Positions 23,994 to 31,170 of a stretch of DNA of 64,000 bases are shown here, one piece after another (within the stretch, counting starts at the first letter, position 1; every line of letters begins with the position of its first letter). The notes under the pieces were generated by a model that was not told the DNA's origin, searched no databases, and saw only the letters and a program-made list of their open reading frames with translations. The position numbers and the translations under genes are program-made. The stretch spans positions 124,001-188,000 of the forward strand of contig CAZIKF010000001.1 in the NCBI GenBank assembly GCA_964539825.1, given 5' to 3'. This stretch comes from CAZIKF01 sp964539825 (lineage in GTDB: Bacteria; Muiribacteriota; UBA6191).

Positions 23994-26079
23994 CTACCGC
24001 ACTAAGACTATAACGCCCAAGCCGGTCCTTCTCAGTGAGCTTAAGGGTGATAAAATCTCCCTCATTCAGAATATCCGTCACCGAGTTCAGACGACCCTTC
24101 TTTGAGATCTTGGAGATATGTAAAAGTCCGTCCCTTCCAGGCATGAATTGGCAGAACGCCCCAAAATCGGTAATTCTAACCACTTTTGAGTTATAAAGCT
24201 TGCCAATCTCTGGTTCCGCCACGAGAGTTCGTATGTACGCCATAGCCTCTTCACCAGAGGGACCATCAACTGATAGAACCTTCACGATACCAATTCGGGC
24301 TTCTTCATCTTCGCTGACTTCAACCTTGACGCCGAAATCTTCACAGGTCTTGCGAATGATCTTCCCGCCCGGCCCGATAACATCCCCTATCTTCTCCTTG
24401 GGGATTTCGGTGATCAAAATTCTTGGTGCGAAATCACTAATTGCTTCCCTGGGCTTAGCAATGGCTTCGTCCATCTTGGAAAGTATGTGTAAACGCGCGT
24501 CCTTGGCCTGGGTTAAAGCCTTGCGCATGATCTCGATATTGACGCCATCGATCTTGATATCCATCTGCAGCGCGGTAATACCTTCTGTGGTTCCAGCAAC
24601 CTTGAAATCCATATCGCCGTAATGATCTTCAGCTCCCTGGATATCCGTTAGAACCGTATAATCGTCACCTTCCATAAATAGTCCCATGGCAATTCCTGCC
24701 ACGGAGTGCTTTATGGGAACCCCACCTTCCAACATAGCCAGAATAGAAGCGCATACAGTCGCCATGGAAGACGACCCATTGGATTCCATGATTTCTGACA
24801 CTAGACGAATGGTATAGGGAAAATCCTTAGCATCCGGGAGGATTGCCCGCAGAGCCTTACTAGCCAATTCTCCATGCCCAATTTCTCTTCGAGACGTAAA
24901 TCCGAATCTACCCGTCTCCCCTACTGAGAATGGCGGGAAATTATAATGCAAAAGAAAGGGGGTCTTATAGGTTTCGTCGAGTCCATCAATGAACTGTTCG
25001 TCGTCTCCCCCGCCAAGGGTGAGTACTCCAAACGCCTGGGTCTCGCCTCGTGTAAATAAAGCGGACCCGTGAAGTCTTTCAAAAACACCAACTTCACATT
25101 GGATGTCGCGAATCTCGCTACTTTCACGCCCATCAATACGCTTCTTCTCAGACACAATCATCTTTCGAATCACGTCCGCCTCAGTGTCGTGCAGGATTTC
25201 CTTGACAACTTTTCGAAGTTCCGGAGTTTCTTCATACCTTTCCGTAAACTTGGCATGAATTTCTTCCTTAAGCTCATCAGCCTTTTTTCCTCGAAGGATC
25301 TTGCTTTCAATATCAAGCGACTCACGAAAATTTGCGGAGTAGGCAGACTTTAGCTCCTGAACCAGACCTTCATCGGGCTCTGCAGCCTCAAAAATTTCCT
25401 TTTCCTTACCGGCCTTTTCTTGAAGTTCGGTGAATAGAGCACATATCTTGCCAACGTTTAGATGGGCAAACTCCAGGGCCTTGAGGTAAAGGTCTTCATC
25501 TAAGATATCAGCCTGGGATTCCACCATGGTGATCCCTTTAGCGGTACCAGCAACGATTAGATCAAGACTGGATTCCTTCATCTGGGAAACCGTCGGATTC
25601 AGAACCAATTCATCATTGACGTATCCAACCCTGACAGCGCCTAATGGCCCCTGAAAAGGAGCAGCTGAAATACACAGTGCTGCCGATGCCGCGTTGATTC
25701 CTAAAACTTCTGGCGGATTTTCCTGATCATAGGCCAGGACCTGTGCGCAGATCTGGGTTTCATCCTTGAACTTATTCGGGAACAAGGGGCGAATAGGTCG
25801 ATCAATCAAACGACAGGTGAGGATCTCCTTGGTGGAGGGTCTCCCTTCTCGTTTGAAAAATCCACCCGGGACCTTACCAGCTGAATACATTTTTTCCCGG
25901 TAATCCACTGTCATTGGGAAAAAATCCAGGCCCTCTCTGGCTGCAGATGTACAAACAGTTCCAAATACTACCGTGGAGCCATGCTCGACTACAACGGAAC
26001 CTCCGGCCTGTCTGGCAATTTTTCCAGTACTAATCTTTAAATCTAGTTCTTCACTATAAACACTTATTTCGTTAAACAC
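23971..26079 (-). CDS. pnp: Polyribonucleotide nucleotidyltransferase (PNPase)
   Basis: A 702-aa phosphorolytic 3'-5' exoribonuclease of the RNA degradosome. Two RNase PH-like domains are separated by an alpha-helical region; the first contains PGGFFKREGRPS and the second FTRGETQAFGVLTLG with SVAGIAMGL further on. The C terminus carries a KH domain (IGDVIGPGGKIIRK) and an S1 domain (ITDFGAFCQFMPGRDGLLHIS). The start is GTG, supported by AAGGTG upstream. It follows rpsO by 31 bp, the order conserved in most bacteria. Confidence 0.96.
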   Translation of the reverse strand: MFNEISVYSEELDLKISTGKIARQAGGSVVVEHGSTVVFGTVCTSAAREGLDFFPMTVDYREKMYSAGKVPGGFFKREGRPSTKEILTCRLIDRPIRPLFPNKFKDETQICAQVLAYDQENPPEVLGINAASAALCISAAPFQGPLGAVRVGYVNDELVLNPTVSQMKESSLDLIVAGTAKGITMVESQADILDEDLYLKALEFAHLNVGKICALFTELQEKAGKEKEIFEAAEPDEGLVQELKSAYSANFRESLDIESKILRGKKADELKEEIHAKFTERYEETPELRKVVKEILHDTEADVIRKMIVSEKKRIDGRESSEIRDIQCEVGVFERLHGSALFTRGETQAFGVLTLGGGDDEQFIDGLDETYKTPFLLHYNFPPFSVGETGRFGFTSRREIGHGELASKALRAILPDAKDFPYTIRLVSEIMESNGSSSMATVCASILAMLEGGVPIKHSVAGIAMGLFMEGDDYTVLTDIQGAEDHYGDMDFKVAGTTEGITALQMDIKIDGVNIEIMRKALTQAKDARLHILSKMDEAIAKPREAISDFAPRILITEIPKEKIGDVIGPGGKIIRKTCEDFGVKVEVSEDEEARIGIVKVLSVDGPSGEEAMAYIRTLVAEPEIGKLYNSKVVRITDFGAFCQFMPGRDGLLHISKISKKGRLNSVTDILNEGDFITLKLTEKDRLGRYSLSAVDVEENDF

Positions 26080-26110
26080 TCGTCACCTTCTATTTAATTC
26101 GTTTTCTTTC

Positions 26111-26380
26111 TTATTTTCTAAGTTCTAGTCGCTTTAGTATTTCCTGATAACGCTTGAAATCTTTACGCTTCAGGTAACTAATGAGACTCTTTCGCTTACC
26201 CACAAGAATTAAAAGGCCTCTTCGGGACTGATGATCTTGCTTATGGGTTTTAAAATGCTCCGTAAGTGTACGGATGCGATGGGTCAGGATCGCCACCTGG
26301 ACCTCGGGGGAACCGGTGTCTGCCTCATGAACTGCAAACTCCTTGATGACTCCCTGCTTTTCTTCAATGGAGATGGACAT
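26111..26380 (-). CDS. rpsO: 30S ribosomal protein S15
   Basis: An 89-aa S15 protein of normal length. The motifs DTGSPEVQVAILTHRI and HKQDHQSRRGLLILVGKRKSLISYL are diagnostic. It binds the central domain of 16S rRNA. It leads the rpsO-pnp-thiT operon. The leader (26381-26586) contains a small GCAC-TTC-GTGC hairpin and AT-rich sequence; I see no assured promoter. Confidence 0.96.
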   Translation of the reverse strand: MSISIEEKQGVIKEFAVHEADTGSPEVQVAILTHRIRTLTEHFKTHKQDHQSRRGLLILVGKRKSLISYLKRKDFKRYQEILKRLELRK

Positions 26381-26586
26381 AGGGTACCTCTCTGGAACAC
26401 AAATTTTTTTTCAACCTTACAAAAGGGGAGAATAGTAGCACGAAGTGCATCTTTAGACCAGAAAAACCCTTTAGGAACAGGGATCAAGGCTTTTCCTTCG
26501 CTTCCTTGTGCGTTTTTGTTTATTCTTGTTTGTTTTGATCATTAATTCTTAGGGTTCTCCCGAATTATGTCGATGAAGATGTATAG

Positions 26587-27195
26587 ATGAATTCATACCA
26601 ACTTCAATACAAGGGCTTTAAGGCTACTCTTAAGTTTCCGGTTCAATCGGTAGGGACTGAGTGTCCCTTTGAGGCTCCTGTAACATTAGTACACAGTAAG
26701 GCAGGGGATGAGTTTTACTCCCGCTCCGCCTACTGGATCCTCTGCCCCAAACTCGTTCGGGATATACGAGAACTGGAAAGCAAAGGCTGGATTTCCATCC
26801 TTGAGGAACTGATCCAGGGTCCCTTGAAACGACGTTGGTCAGAGTTCATCAGTCAGGTTCCGGATTATCTGGAGGAAACTCTGGAACAGGACTATTTTCA
26901 ATCGTTAATTCGAGAAGGACGTGCTCACATCGGTGGCGTGAAAAACCCCTTTCACATTAAGTGTCTTCACGCTCACTACAGTTTCTACCTTTTGCACGGA
27001 CGCGGATTCATCGGAGAATTCACGCATGGACTTCTCACCTGGAAACATCGACGATCCAACCCGCATGTTTCCGGTGTGTATTGCCAACCAACTACCGTGG
27101 AATGTTCTCTAGGAGCTGCGCATGATCAAAGGACTTTATACATCAGCAATGGGCATGCTGATGCAGGAGGCGGAACTCAACGTCACCACAAATAA
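26587..27195 (+). CDS. DUF501-family protein
   Basis: A 202-aa protein. The segment RSAYWILCPKLVRDIRELESKG and the later GGVKNPFHIKCLHAHYSFYLLHG match the DUF501 pattern (CP...E, gGv..piKClHah.A..L), with conserved Cys and His residues that could bind metal. Function is unknown. The reading frame runs 74 bp into the downstream flagellar gene in another frame; the last 25 residues are therefore constrained by FlgF and may not be conserved. It seems to lead a DUF501-flgF-flgG transcript. Confidence 0.75.
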   Translation: MNSYQLQYKGFKATLKFPVQSVGTECPFEAPVTLVHSKAGDEFYSRSAYWILCPKLVRDIRELESKGWISILEELIQGPLKRRWSEFISQVPDYLEETLEQDYFQSLIREGRAHIGGVKNPFHIKCLHAHYSFYLLHGRGFIGEFTHGLLTWKHRRSNPHVSGVYCQPTTVECSLGAAHDQRTLYISNGHADAGGGTQRHHK

Positions 27196-27985
27196 CCTTG
27201 CTAACGTAAAAACCAAAGGTTATAAGAGAGACCGTCTCACGGTCGAAGAGTTTCCACACCTGCTAGAACTCAGGCTGCATGACAAAAAATTAGCTCCCGG
27301 TCAAAAGCACTACCTCCCGCCTGTCCTTGGAGGAATGGGAACCGGAGTAATCATGGATCGCATCACTACCGACCATGAGGGTGGCCCCAAGGTTGAAACC
27401 ATGAACCGCACCGACTTTGCCATCGAAGGCAAAGCCTACTTCATGCTGGATACTCCAAGAGGGATCCGCTTTACCCGCGACGGCAATTTTCGATTGGACT
27501 CTGAGGGAAATCTAAAAACACAGCAGGGTTACCAGGTCATGGGCTTCCAGGGAGAAATGGAAAAACATTGGCCTATGATGGAAAAAAATAAAGACGGAAC
27601 CCTGCGAGCAAACGACCGCCTCTATCCCATTAAACTCGGCGACAAAATCAGTGACATCCATAACTTTGAGGTAGACCTCAAAGGAGAAATCACCAATTCA
27701 AATCTTTCCCTGGCGAAAGTCGTTTTTAAAGACACCAACTCAATTCAAAAAGATGGAAATAATGTTTTTCGGATCCTTGAGGATGAACCGGTTGAAGAAG
27801 TGGCTCTGTATGACACGGACTCCTTCATGCGCCAGGGCTACTTAGAGGAATCCAATGTAAATTTAGTCCGCGAAATGGTTCACATGATTCGAATCCAAAG
27901 GGCTTATGAGGCTAACTCTAAAATCGTTACCAGTATCGATGAAGTGAGTGGCCAGGCGGTACGACAACTCGGAACCTTACGTTAA
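27122..27985 (+). CDS. flgF: Flagellar basal-body rod protein FlgF-like (FlhO)
   Basis: A 287-aa rod/hook family protein. The N terminus LYTSAMGMLMQEAELNVTTNNLANVKTKGYKRD and the C terminus LEESNVNLVREMVHMIRIQRAYEANSK are the conserved flagellar rod helices; the middle domain carries FAIEGKAYF..TRDGNF. It probably forms the proximal rod between the MS ring and FlgG. AGGAG lies 7 bp before the ATG. It overlaps the end of the DUF501 frame and is followed 20 bp later by flgG. Confidence 0.9.
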   Translation: MIKGLYTSAMGMLMQEAELNVTTNNLANVKTKGYKRDRLTVEEFPHLLELRLHDKKLAPGQKHYLPPVLGGMGTGVIMDRITTDHEGGPKVETMNRTDFAIEGKAYFMLDTPRGIRFTRDGNFRLDSEGNLKTQQGYQVMGFQGEMEKHWPMMEKNKDGTLRANDRLYPIKLGDKISDIHNFEVDLKGEITNSNLSLAKVVFKDTNSIQKDGNNVFRILEDEPVEEVALYDTDSFMRQGYLEESNVNLVREMVHMIRIQRAYEANSKIVTSIDEVSGQAVRQLGTLR

Positions 27986-28005
27986 GACACTGGAGGAACA
28001 AAGCT

Positions 28006-28794
28006 ATGATGCGCTCACTTTATATATCTGCCACCGGGATGCAGGCTCAGGATAAACACATCTCGACGACCACACAGAACCTCTCCAACGTAAATACCAA
28101 TGGATATAAAAAGAGAATCCCCAATTTTGAGGATGTGTTTTATCAGACCATTCGAGAACCTGGTACGGAGCTAGTTGATGGAATCACTACTCCAACGGGA
28201 ATTCAGATGGGTAACGGTGTCCGAATCATGGGAATTTCAAAGGTCTTCACCCAGGGTGCGTTTGAAATCACCGATAACCCCTTCGATATGGCGATTGAAG
28301 GAGATGGTTTTTTCCAGGTTCAACTCCCTGACGGAAGCATTGGATATACCCGTGATGGTGCCTTTAGACCTGACGCCAATGGACAAATGGTTAATGCCAC
28401 CGGCCTGATCCTTGACCCTCCCATTACCGTTCCCGCGGACGCTAAAAACGTTACTGTAGGGACCAATGGTGTAGTTTCAGTGGTTCAGGGAAACAATCAA
28501 CAGGCTAACCAGGTGGGGCAGATTTCAACGGTGCGCTTTATTAACCCGGCTGGATTGAACAACCAGGGTAGGAATATCTACACCGAAACCGTAGCCTCCG
28601 GCCCGCCCATTGTAGGAATTCCAGGTCAGAATGAATTTGGAACCATCGCCCAGGGAAGCCTTGAAACTTCTAACGTTGCCATCGTGGATGAGATGGTGAA
28701 TCTAATCATTGCCCAGAGGGCCTACGAAGCAAACTCCAAAGGTATTACCACCTCAGACACAATGCTCGGAACTGCCGTTGGACTGAAACGATAA
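28006..28794 (+). CDS. flgG: Flagellar basal-body distal rod protein FlgG
   Basis: A 262-aa protein of standard FlgG length. It starts MMRSLYISATGMQAQDKHI, contains NLSNVNTNGYKK, the FDMAIEGDGFFQV..YTRDGAF core and the C-terminal LETSNVAIVDEMVNLI..QRAYEANSK. It forms the distal rod. GGAGG with 8 bp spacing precedes the ATG. No flgA, flgH or flgI follows, unlike many flagellar operons; a GC-rich hairpin closes the operon. Confidence 0.94.
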   Translation: MMRSLYISATGMQAQDKHISTTTQNLSNVNTNGYKKRIPNFEDVFYQTIREPGTELVDGITTPTGIQMGNGVRIMGISKVFTQGAFEITDNPFDMAIEGDGFFQVQLPDGSIGYTRDGAFRPDANGQMVNATGLILDPPITVPADAKNVTVGTNGVVSVVQGNNQQANQVGQISTVRFINPAGLNNQGRNIYTETVASGPPIVGIPGQNEFGTIAQGSLETSNVAIVDEMVNLIIAQRAYEANSKGITTSDTMLGTAVGLKR

Positions 28795-28801
28795 TAGGCT
28801 A

Positions 28802-28830
28802 GGGGGCGGCCCCTGACTGGTGCCGCCCCC
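28802..28830 (+). terminator. GC-rich hairpin after flgG
   Basis: GGGGGCGGC and GCCGCCCCC form a perfect 9-bp stem around an 11-nt loop, starting 7 bp after the flgG stop. No long T run follows, so it may work as a weak or factor-assisted terminator or an mRNA stabiliser. Confidence 0.6.
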
Positions 28831-28833
28831 ATT

Positions 28834-28982
28834 GAATCAAATGAAGCAATGGGAACAATTGAATCAATGGAATATGGGAAAGTCCGGAGCAATTAGGACT
28901 GCCCTGGCCAGGAGGTCAAATCAAGATGAGACTGCAACGGGGCAAAGCTTCATTCCAATGCTCCCATTGACTTCATTGATTC
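28834..28982. repeat. Long imperfect inverted repeat between flgG and a lipoprotein gene
   Basis: Arms 28834-28864 and 28952-28982 pair over about 30 bp with a few mismatches and one-base bulges. The 87-bp interior has its own short stems (AGTCC/GGACT). It lacks the conserved core of the elements at 5981 and 35381, so I treat it as unrelated. The intergenic stretch holds no convincing gene. Confidence 0.55.
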
Positions 28983-29000
28983 CTCTACTCCCCTTTTCAT

Positions 29001-30239
29001 TCAGGGTGCGGGATCTGAAGTTTTGATTCCGAGAATCATTGCTGTTCTTCGGTCTACGTCATTGGCCACATCAGCACCAACAAAATACCTGAAGTCATCG
29101 GACACGAAAAACCTGAAGAAGAGATCTTGCTCCGGGCGATTATCAAGAACCCAGAAACTATGCATATAGTTGGTTCCTAATTCTATCTGGTAAGGAACAC
29201 TCTGATTGGTAATTCCAAGGACGTTATCGAAGACCGCTGTGCCTCCGCGAAATTCAATGCTCCCACGGACCATGATTTCAGAGGTGGGTATATCGGTCAA
29301 ACGCAGTCCGGAAGTCACCGTGGTAACGATGTTCGTACTAAACGCGGACCATTGGTAAAGTTCATATTTACCCACGAGTGAACGAATGGGATTCATCCGC
29401 CCGGGCCGGACCATAAGAGCAAGCCGATCAGAACCAAGTCCCACCTGCCCACCCTCGGTCATAGCGACATTTACCCCGGGATTCAAAAACCACTCCCAAC
29501 CCAGGAAAAGGAGCTTGTCCTTCCCCAGGTTGAGTCCATAAGCGGGCGAAAATGGAGTGACCACATTTCCTACGGTTGAATTGTTGACAACCTGCTGAAG
29601 AAGCAAAGGCAGCGGCCCAGAAACCGACGACTGAAATCCAACCCCGGTAAGAGAAGGAATACCTAAAACAGAAGTTGAAAGATTAACCTCAGCTACTACA
29701 CTGCGCCCGGTAAGCTCAAGGGCCACTAATCCCCAGATTCCCTCAAAGGATTCGTTAGTTAAATTTCCACCTTCTGATGGGATTGCTCTGAGCTGAATCC
29801 CCAAAATGGGGGTCGTAACGCTGGGGGCAGGTACGGAGAATAACGCCAGTCCTCCAACGGAGTCAGTCATGTATTCCACCGACGCCAAAGTATTGCCTGG
29901 GCTTGAAATTCGGGCCACATCCAGATTTCCAAGACCTATATTCTTAGAGGAAAAAGAATAGGATTTTAAAACCAGATCGAGAGGATCCGCTGTGTCGCAC
30001 AAAGGCGGCGGAGGAGGGAGAATTACTCCAAGGTTATATTCCGCGTCTCTGGCATCCACTTTCGGAACGTCCAGTAGAGAACGACTGGTATAACAAACAC
30101 TGATCTGATTGTAGAGCCCCTCGAGACTTTGATTGGAAACGAAGGGAGGAACTGCAGGAAAGGAATCATCCTCTCCACTTGTGCCACACCCGGCCAGAAC
30201 CAGCGAAAACAGAATTAATATTGAAAGTCCGCGTGACAT
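29001..30239 (-). CDS. Hypothetical lipoprotein
   Basis: A 412-aa protein with a lipoprotein signal peptide ending LVLAG|CGTSGEDD. The remainder is Val/Thr/Gly/Ser-rich with strong beta-strand character and no recognised domain. The residues after the Cys (Gly-Thr-Ser-Gly) are small and uncharged; outer-membrane sorting cannot be predicted. It has a TATAAT hexamer in its AT-rich upstream region on the minus strand. It is transcribed divergently from cmk. Confidence 0.75.
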   Translation of the reverse strand: MSRGLSILILFSLVLAGCGTSGEDDSFPAVPPFVSNQSLEGLYNQISVCYTSRSLLDVPKVDARDAEYNLGVILPPPPPLCDTADPLDLVLKSYSFSSKNIGLGNLDVARISSPGNTLASVEYMTDSVGGLALFSVPAPSVTTPILGIQLRAIPSEGGNLTNESFEGIWGLVALELTGRSVVAEVNLSTSVLGIPSLTGVGFQSSVSGPLPLLLQQVVNNSTVGNVVTPFSPAYGLNLGKDKLLFLGWEWFLNPGVNVAMTEGGQVGLGSDRLALMVRPGRMNPIRSLVGKYELYQWSAFSTNIVTTVTSGLRLTDIPTSEIMVRGSIEFRGGTAVFDNVLGITNQSVPYQIELGTNYMHSFWVLDNRPEQDLFFRFFVSDDFRYFVGADVANDVDRRTAMILGIKTSDPAP

Positions 30240-30359
30240 GAAACCTACCCTTTACGCTAAAAGTCATCCAAAAGATTAATCTTTATTATAACTTTTGTAA
30301 GGTTTTCCTTAAAAAGGATTTTTTATTCTTTATTTTTCGGAGGAATTCTTACCGATCTC

Positions 30360-30387
30360 TTGACATCACATAGGGAATGCATACAAT
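30360..30387 (+). promoter_or_regulatory. Strong sigma-70 promoter for cmk-rpsA
   Basis: A perfect TTGACA (30360-30365) and TACAAT (30382-30387) are separated by 16 bp. Transcription would start near 30394. The 78-nt leader can close on itself through GGCTCA (30392-30397) and TGAGCC (30427-30432), a 5' stem that might influence stability of the mRNA for cmk and rpsA. Confidence 0.7.
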
Positions 30388-30471
30388 GGGGGGCTCATTC
30401 CGGCTGGCCTCATGTTTGAAGAACTGTGAGCCTTATGGATTGTACTGGACTAAGGAAAGTCTCAAAACAGG

Positions 30472-31164
30472 ATGATTGTCACCATTGACGGACCTGCTGG
30501 CGCAGGGAAAAGTACTGTTTCGAGAACCCTTGCCCAAAGAATCGGGTTTCAATACCTGGATTCAGGTGCGATTTATAGGTGTTACGCATACCAGGCGTGG
30601 AAAAGCGGACTGGAATTTGAAAATCAACACGATTTTCAAGGATTCCTGGAGAAGACGAAGATCAAAGCTGACTTCCAATCGGCTAGCCCAAGACTTTGGG
30701 TAAATGGATTGGAGGTAACCGAAGAAATTCGGAGCAGCCTCGTTTCCGGTCTTGTCTCCAAGATTTCCAAGTTCGGTGAAGTCAGGGAAGCAGTAGTTCA
30801 AAAACTACGAGAACTTGCTGGAATAGGAGATTATGTCATTGATGGACGGGATATTGGAACAGTTGTCTTTCCAAATGCCGAATTGAAAGTCTACTTGACC
30901 GCCTCACTTGAGGAACGCGCTCAGCGCCGCTCTCAAGACCTGTTAAACCAGGGGGAGGAAGTTAATCTGGAGGAACTGAAAACTCAGATCACCCAGCGGG
31001 ACCATGAAGATTCGTCACGAAAGATTGCTCCACTCAAGAAACCGGAAGACGCTGTGGAAGTTGATACCACAGGGATGTCAATCGAATTGGTTCTTGATGA
31101 AATCCAGAAACTCGTACATGAAATTAATGGAAATCTCCAAAAAAAATCTATAGACAGGAGTTGA
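30472..31164 (+). CDS. cmk: Cytidylate kinase
   Basis: A 230-aa enzyme phosphorylating CMP/dCMP with ATP. The P-loop GPAGAGKST is at residues 7-15, YLDSGAIYR binds the nucleotide, and VIDGRDIGTVVFPNAELKVYLTAS is the family signature. The length is normal. It precedes rpsA by 6 bp, the common bacterial order, and shares its promoter. Confidence 0.94.
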   Translation: MIVTIDGPAGAGKSTVSRTLAQRIGFQYLDSGAIYRCYAYQAWKSGLEFENQHDFQGFLEKTKIKADFQSASPRLWVNGLEVTEEIRSSLVSGLVSKISKFGEVREAVVQKLRELAGIGDYVIDGRDIGTVVFPNAELKVYLTASLEERAQRRSQDLLNQGEEVNLEELKTQITQRDHEDSSRKIAPLKKPEDAVEVDTTGMSIELVLDEIQKLVHEINGNLQKKSIDRS

Positions 31165-31170
31165 TCTCAA

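Noticed and set aside
26535..26570. Sigma-28-like promoter before DUF501-flgF-flgG
   Set aside because: A TTAA and a CGAATTAT can be placed about 15 bp apart, but the match to TAAA-N15-GCCGATAA is too weak, and rod genes are usually not sigma-28 dependent.
28820..29026. 68-aa ORF after flgG
   Set aside because: It starts inside the GC-rich hairpin and reads through the long inverted repeat; composition is Gln/Met/Leu-biased with no ribosome binding site.
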